The notes under the pieces: model-generated
Databases searched by the model: none
Told to the model about the DNA's origin: nothing
What the model saw: only the letters and a program-made list of their open reading frames with translations
Shown: positions 1-7,541 of the stretch, one piece after another
Position numbering within the stretch: position 1 is the stretch's first letter
Layout of the letters: each line of letters starts with the position of its first letter
NCBI RefSeq assembly: GCF_002223055.1
Contig: NZ_NKFL01000006.1
Location: 930,001 to 994,000, forward strand
Source: Burkholderia sp. HI2500
GTDB lineage: Bacteria; Pseudomonadota; Gammaproteobacteria; Burkholderiales; Burkholderiaceae
Length of the DNA: 64,000 nucleotides
Direction of reading: 5' to 3'
Position numbers and translations under genes: made by a program

Positions 1-92
1 CCTTCACGCGGTTGCGTGGCGCCTGCGGTCTCCAAGCGCACGATGGTACCGATTCCGACGGTCATCGGGAAGCTGCCTGAAGACGTTGACTG

Positions 93-111
93 TCATCGGT
101 ATTGCCGATGA
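93..111. promoter_or_regulatory. Candidate LysR-type operator
   Basis: Perfect 7-bp inverted repeat TCATCGG/CCGATGA separated by TATTG, ending 9 bp before the LysR start codon. A related half-site (GTCATCGGGAAG) occurs at about 61-72. Spacing and position fit a LysR-family binding site used for autoregulation and for a divergent promoter to the left of the window. The palindrome is seen directly; the role is inferred. Confidence 0.5.
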
Positions 112-120
112 CAATGTGCC

Positions 121-981
121 ATGCTCAATCCTGTCTGGCTCAACACGTTCGCGACCGTCACGAACTGCCGCAGCTTCACCGAAGCGGGCCGGCAGCTCGG
201 GCTCAACCAGTCGAGCGTCAGCGAACACATCCGTCGTCTCGAGGAGAGCGTCGGCCGACGGCTGTTCGTGCGCGACACGCATTCGATCGCGATGACGGCC
301 GACGGCGAGGCGCTGCTCGTGCATGCAAACGTGATCCTGCAGGCGCTGAATCGCGCGGAATCGCAGTTTCGCAAGCCGAGGCTCAAAGGGCGGGTGCGCC
401 TTGGCGCGCCGGACGATCTCGCGCTCGTCGCGTTGCCGGACGTGCTCGCCGGGTTTCGCGCCGCGCATCCGGACGTCGCGCTGGAAATCACCACCGGCAT
501 GACGAGTCGGCTGTATGAAGGGCTGGACGCGGGCGCGCTCGACCTGATGATCGGCAAGCGGCGGCTCGGCGAGCGGCGCGGCACGCCGCTCTTGCGCACG
601 CGGCTCGAATGGGTCGCGCGGCCCGGCACCGTCGTCGATCCGGAGCGGCCGCTGCCGCTCGTGCTGGTCGCCGAGCCGAGCGTGACGCGCGCGATCGTCC
701 TGAACGCGCTCGCGGAGAAGGGGATCGGCTGGGAAGTCGTGTGTTCGAGCAGCAGCCAGCCGGGCTGCATCGCGGCCGCGCGCGCGGGGCTCGGCCTGAC
801 CGCGACGTCGCACTATCTGTCGACGCGCGGGCTCGCGCCGCTGGTCAACGGCGATGCGCTGCCCGTGCTGCCCGACATCGAATTCATCGCGCTGGCCGCG
901 AAGCGGCTCAGCCAGCCGGCGCGCACACTGCTCGAATTGCTCGAAGCGAGCGACCTGAGCACGCCGGGCGCGCACGCCTAG
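121..981 (+). CDS. LysR-family transcriptional regulator
   Basis: A 286-aa protein of normal LysR length. The N-terminal winged helix-turn-helix covers about residues 3-62 (FATVTNCRSFTEAGRQLGLNQSSVSEHIRRLE). The rest is a periplasmic-binding-like effector domain. It is the first gene of the window and points toward the steroid operon, but a convergent VOC gene separates the two. A palindrome just upstream suggests autoregulation. The target could be the steroid genes or a divergent gene beyond the left edge. The family is certain; the effector and targets are unknown. No KstR-like or TesR-like regulator was seen in the cluster, so this is the nearest regulatory candidate on the left side. Confidence 0.9.
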   Translation: MLNPVWLNTFATVTNCRSFTEAGRQLGLNQSSVSEHIRRLEESVGRRLFVRDTHSIAMTADGEALLVHANVILQALNRAESQFRKPRLKGRVRLGAPDDLALVALPDVLAGFRAAHPDVALEITTGMTSRLYEGLDAGALDLMIGKRRLGERRGTPLLRTRLEWVARPGTVVDPERPLPLVLVAEPSVTRAIVLNALAEKGIGWEVVCSSSSQPGCIAAARAGLGLTATSHYLSTRGLAPLVNGDALPVLPDIEFIALAAKRLSQPARTLLELLEASDLSTPGAHA

Positions 982-987
982 CGGGCG

Positions 988-1027
988 CGCCGCGCACGAG
1001 GCGCCCGTATCCGGCGCCCGCGCGGCG
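988..1027. terminator. Candidate bidirectional terminator hairpin
   Basis: Arms CGCCGCGC at 988-995 and GCGCGGCG at 1020-1027, with an inner GGCGCC pair at 1000-1005 and 1013-1018. It sits between the convergent LysR and VOC genes. It has no clear T-tract, so only its position supports a terminator role. Confidence 0.35.
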
Positions 1028-1032
1028 TGCGG

Positions 1033-1383
1033 TCATGCGGCCCGTTTCTGCGAAATCACGAGCAATGCACCGTTCTTGTCCTCCAGCACCGCGCGGTATT
1101 CGTGCGGCCCGGCCTGCACGGGCACGCGCACCGACGCGCCGGCCTTCACCACTCGCGCCATCGCCGCATACAGGTCGTCGTCCTCGTCCACGCGCAGCGT
1201 GAGCGCCGCGCGCTCGACGATCTGCTCGTCGCCCGCGACCAGCGCGATCGTCAGCGGGCCGCCGTCGAGCGCGCAATAACGGTCGCCGTCGCGAAACTTC
1301 ACGTTCAGGCCCAGTCCGTCGACGAACAGCGGCAGCGCCGTGTCGATGTCGTCGACCGGATACAGCAGCATCGATACCTTCAT
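1033..1383 (-). CDS. Small VOC (glyoxalase/bleomycin-resistance fold) protein
   Basis: A 116-aa single-domain vicinal-oxygen-chelate protein. The beta-alpha-beta-beta-beta pattern is visible (MKVSMLLYPVDDIDTALPLF at the start, a VLEDKNGALLVIS C-terminal strand typical of the fold). The open frame continues upstream, but the ATG at 1381-1383 is preceded by a purine-rich GGGAGAGAGG ribosome-binding site and begins the conserved fold, so I start it there. It is divergent from the LLM monooxygenase gene, and the two share a 259-bp intergenic region. The substrate is unknown. It could be an isomerase or dioxygenase-like enzyme, or a binding protein. Confidence 0.75.
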   Translation of the reverse strand: MKVSMLLYPVDDIDTALPLFVDGLGLNVKFRDGDRYCALDGGPLTIALVAGDEQIVERAALTLRVDEDDDLYAAMARVVKAGASVRVPVQAGPHEYRAVLEDKNGALLVISQKRAA

Positions 1384-1642
1384 TCCCTCTCTCCCTTGTC
1401 GTTGGTCGGCGCGCGCCACGCGCCCGCCGTTCGATGCTAGCGCGCCGGTCGCGCGCTCACGCAGTCCGATCGGATGACGGTGAAACCCCTCTGTCCCCGC
1501 AGGCGCGCCGGTACTCCGAACAGACGATGCCCGCACCCGTGCGCGCGCCGACACTCCCATTCGTGGACCGTCGCGCTTCGTCCGTATCGTGCGGGCGTGC
1601 TGCACGACCCCGACTCGTCCAACAACCATGGAGACGCACGCA

Positions 1643-2782
1643 ATGAAGTTTTCCCTCATCTACGAAGCCCAGACCACCGACGCATCGCGCGAGGGCGACC
1701 ACCGGGTATTCAAGGAGACGGTCGAACAGGCGCTGCTCGCCGAGCAGGTCGGCTTCGACACGATCTGGTGCGTCGAGCACACGTCGCTGACCAACTATGC
1801 GCACATGAGCGCACCGGAAACCTTCCTTGCGTACCTGGCCGGCCGCACGACGCGCATCGGCCTCGGCCACGGCGTCGTGTGCCTGCCGCCGGCGATGAAC
1901 CACCCGATCAAGGTCGCGGAGCGCGTCGCGCTGCTCGACATCCTGTCCGGCGGCCGCGTGCACTTCGGCGTCGGCAAGGGCGGCAGCCAGCAGGAAGCCG
2001 GCGCGTTCGGCTACGACCTCAACGAACTGCAGCCGATGATCGACGAATCGATGTACCTCGTGCCGAAGATGTTCGTGCAGGACGAGATCGAGCACGACGG
2101 CAAGTACATCAAGATTCCGAAGCGTCCGATCCACCCGAAGCCGTTCCAGGATCCGCATCCGCCGATGTACCTCGCGTGTACCAACACCGACGCGCTGCTG
2201 CGCGCCGGGCAGCGCGGGATGGGCGCGCTGGTGCTCGGTTTCGGCGGCCCCGACGAAGTCGCGAAGAAGAACGCCGTGTATCGCGAAGCGTGGGCGAACC
2301 GCAAGCCGGAAGACCAGGTCGGCTTCCGCCCGACCCAGCACCTCGCGGCGCTGTGCCCGACGGTCGTGATGGCCGACGGCCAGGCCGCCCGCAAGATCGG
2401 CATCCGCGGCCAGCGCTACTTCATGGAATCGCTCGCGTACTGGTACACGGGCGGCGAGCGTCCGGACCCGGCGAAGTGGGGCGACGACCTCGTGCAGGCC
2501 GATACCGGCGAGATGGTGATCCGCTCGCGCTTCGCATCGGAGGAAGTCGTCGTGAACTTCGCCGACCCGGCGCTCGCGATGATGAACCCGAACCACGCGT
2601 ACGGCACGGTGGACGACTGCATCGGCTATGTCGGCCGCCTGCAGGAAGCCGGCGTCGACGAGGTGCTGTTCCTGTGCCAGATGGGCACGGTGCCGCACGA
2701 CGCGCAGATGGAGACGATCCGCAACATCGGCGAGCACGTGATTCCGTTCTTCAACCGCGAGAAGGCGCGCGCCTGCGCGTGA
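1643..2782 (+). CDS. LLM-class flavin-dependent monooxygenase (luciferase-like)
   Basis: A 379-aa protein of the bacterial luciferase-like TIM-barrel family, seen from MKFSLIYEAQTTD at the start, GLGHGVVCLPP and the segment FGVGKGGSQQEAGAFGYDL. The first in-frame ATG of the long frame is earlier, but GGAGA eight bases before the ATG at 1643 and the start of the fold favour this start. It leads operon 1 directly ahead of hsaA and kstD. Members use reduced FMN or F420; some are type II Baeyer-Villiger monooxygenases. No canonical step of 9,10-seco steroid degradation needs this enzyme, so its substrate is open. It could act on a side-chain or D-ring-modified steroid. The partner flavin reductase could be the HsaB-like protein three genes downstream. 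Confidence 0.85.
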   Translation: MKFSLIYEAQTTDASREGDHRVFKETVEQALLAEQVGFDTIWCVEHTSLTNYAHMSAPETFLAYLAGRTTRIGLGHGVVCLPPAMNHPIKVAERVALLDILSGGRVHFGVGKGGSQQEAGAFGYDLNELQPMIDESMYLVPKMFVQDEIEHDGKYIKIPKRPIHPKPFQDPHPPMYLACTNTDALLRAGQRGMGALVLGFGGPDEVAKKNAVYREAWANRKPEDQVGFRPTQHLAALCPTVVMADGQAARKIGIRGQRYFMESLAYWYTGGERPDPAKWGDDLVQADTGEMVIRSRFASEEVVVNFADPALAMMNPNHAYGTVDDCIGYVGRLQEAGVDEVLFLCQMGTVPHDAQMETIRNIGEHVIPFFNREKARACA

Positions 2783-2800
2783 TGCCCCGGGCCGCGCCCG

Positions 2801-2816
2801 TCGTCCGGTCGGACGA
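2801..2816. promoter_or_regulatory. Inverted repeat between LLM gene and hsaA
   Basis: TCGTCCG (2801-2807), GT, CGGACGA (2810-2816): a perfect 7-bp inverted repeat within the 163-bp gap before hsaA. It could be an operator or a weak terminator hairpin for the LLM gene. No T-tract follows. Confidence 0.3.
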
Positions 2817-2945
2817 TGCGGCGCGCTCGCGCGAAGCCGACCATCGGTGGTGGCGAGCATCGCCCGCGGCCAGGCCGCGCCGGACAACTTTGAACGAGAG
2901 CGGGGCCCGCGCCGCAGCGCATCACCCGCTTCACAGGAGACATTC

Positions 2946-4139
2946 GTGCATCGCGACAACGATTCGAACGCACTGGCCGCCACGCTGATCGCCCGGGCCG
3001 AGGCACTGGCGCCGACGCTGGCCAGCCGCGCCGCGCAGGCGGACGCGCAGGGCCGCATCCCGGCCGAGACGATCGCCGACATGCAGGCCGCCGGCTTCTT
3101 CAAGGTGCTGCAGCCGAAGCGCTACGGCGGCTACGAGCTCGATCCGCAGGCGTTCTTCGACATCCAGATGGCGCTCGCGCGCGGCTGCATGTCGACCGCG
3201 TGGGTGTACGGCGTCGTCGGCGTGCACAACTGGCAGCTCGCGCTGTTCGACGAACGCGCGCAGCAGGACGTGTGGGGCAACGACCCGACGACGCTGATCG
3301 CGTCGACCTACATGCCGGTGGGCCGCGTGACGCCGGTCGACGGCGGCTTCCGCCTGTCGGGCCACTGGAAGTTCTCGAGCGGCAGCGAACTGTGCGAGTG
3401 GGTGTTCCTCGGCGCGCTGGTGCCGCCAGCCGTTGCCGGCCAGCCGCCCGAATACCGCACCTTCCTGCTGCCGAAAGCCGACTACCGGATCCAGCAGGAC
3501 TGGGACGTGCTCGGCCTGCGCGCGACGGGCAGCCACGACATCGTCGTCGACGACGTGTTCGTGCCCGCGTACCGCACGCACAAGGCGATCGACGGGATGA
3601 TGGGCACGAGCCCGGGCCTCGCCGTCAACGACGCGCCGCTGTTCAAGCTGCCGTTCGCGCAGATCTTCGTGCGCGCGGTGTGCACGTCGTGCATCGGCGC
3701 GCTGCAGGGTGCGCTCGACGATTTCACCGGCTATGCGGCCACGCGCGTGTCGGCCAACAGCGGCGCGAAGACGACCGACGATCCGGGCGCGCAGAACGCG
3801 TGCGCGAACGCGGCCGTCGCGATCGACGAGATGCAGGTGCTGCTCAAGCGCAATTTCGCGGAACTGATGGCGTCGGTCACCGGCGGCCCGGCCGTGTCGA
3901 TCGAGCGCCGCGTGCATTTCCGCTACCAGTCCGCGCAGGTCGCCGAGCGTTGCGCGCAGGCGGCGAACGCGCTGCTGCGCTACGCGGGCGGCAACGGCAT
4001 CTATCACCGCAATCCGCTGGTGCGCCGCTTCCTCGACCTGCATGCGGCCCGCGCGCACTACGCGAACAACGTGGACCGCTTCGGCCAGAACCTCGGCGCC
4101 GTGATGCTCGGTCGCGAGAACACCGACTTCTTCATCTGA
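2946..4139 (+). CDS. hsaA: 3-HSA hydroxylase oxygenase component (HsaA/TesA2-like)
   Basis: A 397-aa flavin monooxygenase of the acyl-CoA-dehydrogenase fold, close to the usual length of HsaA. It would hydroxylate 3-hydroxy-9,10-seconandrosta-1,3,5(10)-triene-9,17-dione at C4, using reduced flavin from the HsaB partner. The N-terminal half carries the segment ARGCMSTAWVYGVVGVHNWQ; the middle has LSGHWKFSSGSELCEW and LGLRATGSHDIVVDDVFVP, typical of the hydroxylase branch (HsaA, HpaH-like) rather than of dehydrogenases. I chose the GTG at 2946 because AGGAGA lies five bases upstream; the frame extends further but without coding character. It is followed after 10 bp by kstD. Identity rests on these motifs plus the neighbouring hsaB, kstD and kshB. 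Confidence 0.88.
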   Translation: MHRDNDSNALAATLIARAEALAPTLASRAAQADAQGRIPAETIADMQAAGFFKVLQPKRYGGYELDPQAFFDIQMALARGCMSTAWVYGVVGVHNWQLALFDERAQQDVWGNDPTTLIASTYMPVGRVTPVDGGFRLSGHWKFSSGSELCEWVFLGALVPPAVAGQPPEYRTFLLPKADYRIQQDWDVLGLRATGSHDIVVDDVFVPAYRTHKAIDGMMGTSPGLAVNDAPLFKLPFAQIFVRAVCTSCIGALQGALDDFTGYAATRVSANSGAKTTDDPGAQNACANAAVAIDEMQVLLKRNFAELMASVTGGPAVSIERRVHFRYQSAQVAERCAQAANALLRYAGGNGIYHRNPLVRRFLDLHAARAHYANNVDRFGQNLGAVMLGRENTDFFI

Positions 4140-4149
4140 CGAGGCCGCG

Positions 4150-5907
4150 ATGAACGACCCGCAAGCACCGCAATACGTGTTCGACGTGGTGGTCGTCGGT
4201 TCGGGCGCGGGCGCGCTGCTCGCCGCGTGCCGCGCGGCCGACCGCGGCCTGTCCGTCGTCGTGATCGAGAAGACGGCGCTGTACGGCGGCACGTCGGCCG
4301 TGTCGGGCGGCGGCATCTGGGTGCCGTGCAACCACCATATCGCCGAGCTGGGCGCGACCGATTCGCGCGAGGCCGCGCGCGGCTATATCGAAGCCTGCGT
4401 GGCCGGCGAATCGACGCCCGAGAAGATCGACACCTATCTCGACCGCGCGCCGGAGATGCTGCGCTACCTGGAAACGAAAACGCCGGTGCGTTACCAGTCG
4501 CTGCCGAAATACGCGGACTATTTCCAGAAGGTGCCGGGCGCGATGCCGGGCTACCGCGCGCTCGATCCGATGCCGTTCGATGGCGGGCTGCTCGGCGACG
4601 AACTCGACCGGCTGCGGCCGGCGTCGCCCGGCACGCTGATCGACGGGCGCGTCGCCGTGACGTCGAAGGAGGCGCACACGCTGTTCTCGCGCGGGCCCGG
4701 CTTCATGAAGCTCGCGATCGCGCAGTTCGGCCGCTACTGGCTCGATATCGGGATGCGCCGCCGCACGCGGCGCGACCGGCGCCTGACGCTCGGCAACGCG
4801 CTGATCGGCGGGCTGCGCCGTGCGCTGCTCGACCGCAACGTGCCCGTGTGGCTCGATACGCCGATGCGCGACCTGCTCGACGTCGACGGCCGCGTGACCG
4901 GCGTGCGCGCGCAGCGCTTCGGGCAGCCGGTGACGATCGTCGCGCGGCGTGGCGTGATCCTCGGCGCGGGCGGGTTCGAGCGCAACCAGCCTATGCGTGA
5001 ACGCTACCTGCCGCAGCCGACGCAGGCGCAGTGGAGCGCGACGCCGCCGGCCAACACCGGCGACGCGATCGCCGAAGGCCACCGGCTCGGCGGCGCGCTG
5101 GCGCTGATGGCGCACGTGTGGGGCGCGCCGACGGTCGGTGTCGCGGGCGAGGAGAAGCAGCGCGCGCTGTTCGTCGAACGCAACCTGCCGGGCTGCGTGA
5201 TCGTCAACAGCCTCGGCAAGCGCTTCGTCAACGAAGCTGCGCCATATTCCGAATTCGTGCCGGCGATGTATCGCGACCATGCGCGCACCGGCGCGAGCGT
5301 GCCGGCGTGGATGGTGTTCGACGCGCGGTTTCGCCGCAAGTATCCGTGCGGGCCGATCATGCCGGCGTCGATGATGCCCGACACGAAGATCCCCGCCGCG
5401 TTTCGCGACGTGCTCGTGAAAGCCGACACGATCGACGCGCTCGCTGCACGCATCGGCGTCGACGCGGCCGGCCTGCACGACACGCTGCGCGACATGGCGC
5501 GCTACGCAGTCACCGGGATCGACGAAGCATTCGGCAAGGGCGACAACCTGTTCGACACGTACTACGGCGATCCGCAGAACACGCCGAACCCGTGCCTCGG
5601 GCCGGTCGACCAGGCGCCGTTCTACGCGGTGCGGATCGACGCGGGCGACATCGGCACGAAGGGCGGGCTCGTCACGGACGTGCACGCCCGCGTGTTGCGC
5701 GCCGACGGCGAGCCGATCGACGGCCTTTACGCAATCGGCAACACCAGCGCATCGATGATGGGCGCGAGCTACCCCGGTGCGGGCTCGACGCTCGGTCCGG
5801 CGATGACCTTCGGGTATCTCGCCGCCGACCACCTGGCTGCTCGCGCAGCCGACGCCGGCGGCCCGCCCGCCCGGCCATCCACGACTGAACTTGACGGAGT
5901 CCAATGA
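4150..5907 (+). CDS. kstD: 3-ketosteroid delta1-dehydrogenase
   Basis: A 585-aa flavoprotein that would introduce the C1-C2 double bond into 3-keto-4-ene steroids, which triggers B-ring opening once C9 is hydroxylated. Visible features are the FAD dinucleotide motif GSGAGA (17-22), the family signature GGTSAVSGGGIWVP (46-59), and the C-terminal substrate/FAD motif SYPGAGSTLGPAMTFG (540-555). By motif position, Tyr124, Tyr366, Tyr541 and Gly545 correspond to the catalytic residues reported for Rhodococcus KstD1; that alignment is by eye. A 3-ketosteroid delta4(5alpha)-dehydrogenase shares much of this architecture and is the main alternative. The stop overlaps the hsaB start (ATGA), indicating translational coupling. 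Confidence 0.88.
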   Translation: MNDPQAPQYVFDVVVVGSGAGALLAACRAADRGLSVVVIEKTALYGGTSAVSGGGIWVPCNHHIAELGATDSREAARGYIEACVAGESTPEKIDTYLDRAPEMLRYLETKTPVRYQSLPKYADYFQKVPGAMPGYRALDPMPFDGGLLGDELDRLRPASPGTLIDGRVAVTSKEAHTLFSRGPGFMKLAIAQFGRYWLDIGMRRRTRRDRRLTLGNALIGGLRRALLDRNVPVWLDTPMRDLLDVDGRVTGVRAQRFGQPVTIVARRGVILGAGGFERNQPMRERYLPQPTQAQWSATPPANTGDAIAEGHRLGGALALMAHVWGAPTVGVAGEEKQRALFVERNLPGCVIVNSLGKRFVNEAAPYSEFVPAMYRDHARTGASVPAWMVFDARFRRKYPCGPIMPASMMPDTKIPAAFRDVLVKADTIDALAARIGVDAAGLHDTLRDMARYAVTGIDEAFGKGDNLFDTYYGDPQNTPNPCLGPVDQAPFYAVRIDAGDIGTKGGLVTDVHARVLRADGEPIDGLYAIGNTSASMMGASYPGAGSTLGPAMTFGYLAADHLAARAADAGGPPARPSTTELDGVQ

Positions 5908-6425
5908 TGAGCGATCTCACCACCCATCCGCTGCGCACCGACATGCTGCTCGCGATGCGCCGCCTCGCGCGCTCCGTCACGGTCATCAGCAGCGCGCACG
6001 ACGGCCGGCGCTACTCGATGTCCGCGACGGCGGTCGATTCGCTGTCGACCGATCCGCCTTCGCTGCTGATCTGCATCAACCGCAGCGCGTCGCTGTATCC
6101 GCCGCTCGACGCGGGCGCCGGGTTCTGCGTGAACGTGTTGTCGGCGGCGCACGAAGGCATCGCGATCGACTGCAGCGGCCGCCTGAAGGGCGAGGCGCGC
6201 TTCACGACCGGCGACTGGCATACGTCGGCGCTCGGCGTCCCGTATCTGCGCGACGCACAGGCGAGCCTCGTGTGCGAGCAGGACGGCCGCTTCGAATACG
6301 GCACGCACACCGTGTTCATCGGGCGTATTCGCGAGGTGCTGATGAGCGGCGACGTCGATCCGCTCGTCTATCTCGACGGCGCCTACACGACGCCCGGCGC
6401 GCCGGTGGCCCGTGCGGCCGCGTGA
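5904..6425 (+). CDS. hsaB: Flavin reductase component (HsaB/TesA1-like)
   Basis: A 173-aa flavin:NAD(P)H reductase of the HpaC/DIM6-NTAB split-barrel family. Typical segments are RRLARSVTVISS, SMSATAVDSLSTDPPSLLICINRSASLYP and FCVNVLSAAHEGIA. It would supply reduced flavin to HsaA, and perhaps to the LLM monooxygenase. The ATG overlaps the kstD stop; a second ATG follows immediately at 5907 and either could be used. GACGGAGT upstream gives a weak ribosome site. Coupling to kstD and position between the oxygenase genes fit the assignment. Length matches the family. Confidence 0.85.
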   Translation: MMSDLTTHPLRTDMLLAMRRLARSVTVISSAHDGRRYSMSATAVDSLSTDPPSLLICINRSASLYPPLDAGAGFCVNVLSAAHEGIAIDCSGRLKGEARFTTGDWHTSALGVPYLRDAQASLVCEQDGRFEYGTHTVFIGRIREVLMSGDVDPLVYLDGAYTTPGAPVARAAA

Positions 6426-6440
6426 CGTGAGGAGCCGGCC

Positions 6441-7502
6441 ATGAGCGATTCGCGCTTCCATCGGCTGACCGTGGCCGACGTGATTGCCGAAAGCGACGAC
6501 GCGTGCTCGTTCGTGTTCGACGTGCCGGCCGCGTTGCGCGACGCCTTCGCGTACCGGCCCGGCCAGTTCCTGACGCTGAACGTGCCGTGCGCGGACGCCA
6601 CCGTCGCGCGCTGCTATTCGCTGTCGAGCGCGCCCGGCATCGACGCCGCGCCGAAGATCACCGTCAAGCGCGTGCGCGACGGCCGCGCGTCGAACTGGCT
6701 GTGCGACCGCGTGAAGCCGGGCGACACGCTCGACGTGCTGCCGCCGGCTGGCGTGTTCACGCCGCGCGCGCTCGATGGCGACCTGCTGCTGTTCGCGGGC
6801 GGCAGCGGCATCACGCCGGTGCTGTCGATCCTGAAATCGGCGCTCGTGCACGGACGCGGGATGCTGACGCTGATCTACGCGAACCGCGACGAACGCTCGG
6901 TGATTTTCCGCGCCGAATTGCAGCAGCTCGCGCAGCGCCATCCGGGCCGCTTGCGCGTGATCCACTGGCTCGACAGCGTGCAGGGCATTCCGCAGCAACG
7001 CCATCTCGAGGAGCTCGCGCGGCCGTTCAGCCAGCAGGAGACGTTCATCTGCGGGCCCGCGCTGTTCATGGAGAACGCGCTGGCCGCGATGCTCGGCCTC
7101 GGGTTGCCGCGTTCGCGGGTCCATGTCGAGCGTTTTGCCTCGCTGCCTGATGCGCCGGCGCCGGCGTCGACGGCGGCGGATACGACGGCGTCAAGCGTCG
7201 TAGCGGCGGCGTCGGCATCCGGCGACGGCGCGGCGATCGAGACGGTGCTCGACGGCGACGCGTTCGCGTTCGACAGCGCCCCCGGCGAAACGCTGCTCGA
7301 CGCGATGCTGCGCGCGGGTGTGCCGGCGCCGAATTCCTGCCGGATGGGGCAATGCGGCGCGTGCATGTGCCGGATCGAGCGCGGCGAAGTCGCGCTCGAC
7401 AGCAACCATGTGCTCGACGACGACGAGATCGCGGCCGGCTGGACGCTCGCCTGTTGCGCACGGCCCGCGAGCGACGCGCTGCGCGTGGTGTTTCCCGACT
7501 GA
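6441..7502 (+). CDS. kshB: 3-ketosteroid 9alpha-hydroxylase reductase (KshB-like)
   Basis: A 353-aa three-domain iron-sulfur flavoprotein reductase: FAD domain (RCYSLSSAP, 57-65), NAD domain (GGSGITPVLSILKS, 120-133; CGPALFMENAL) and a C-terminal plant-type [2Fe-2S] domain with Cys300, Cys305, Cys308 and Cys338. An Ala/Ser/Thr-rich linker of about 30 residues (235-262) joins the NAD and ferredoxin domains. It would pass electrons from NADH to KshA, encoded 26 kb away at 33333. An alternative is a reductase for another Rieske or phenylacetyl-CoA-type oxygenase, but the steroid neighbours make KshB the best reading. Confidence 0.85.
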   Translation: MSDSRFHRLTVADVIAESDDACSFVFDVPAALRDAFAYRPGQFLTLNVPCADATVARCYSLSSAPGIDAAPKITVKRVRDGRASNWLCDRVKPGDTLDVLPPAGVFTPRALDGDLLLFAGGSGITPVLSILKSALVHGRGMLTLIYANRDERSVIFRAELQQLAQRHPGRLRVIHWLDSVQGIPQQRHLEELARPFSQQETFICGPALFMENALAAMLGLGLPRSRVHVERFASLPDAPAPASTAADTTASSVVAAASASGDGAAIETVLDGDAFAFDSAPGETLLDAMLRAGVPAPNSCRMGQCGACMCRIERGEVALDSNHVLDDDEIAAGWTLACCARPASDALRVVFPD

Positions 7503-7541
7503 GCCGTCGCGCGCCGGCGGCGCGCACGGCCACCCTGATCT

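Noticed and set aside
4..975. A 323-aa minus-strand frame opposite the LysR gene
   Set aside because: Antisense shadow with Arg/Gln-rich low-complexity composition; the LysR frame has the clear domain.
4150..5907. Assignment as 3-ketosteroid delta4(5alpha)-dehydrogenase
   Set aside because: Possible by family, but the SGGGIWVP and YPGAG motifs and the kshB and hsaA neighbours better fit a delta1-dehydrogenase. Not excluded.
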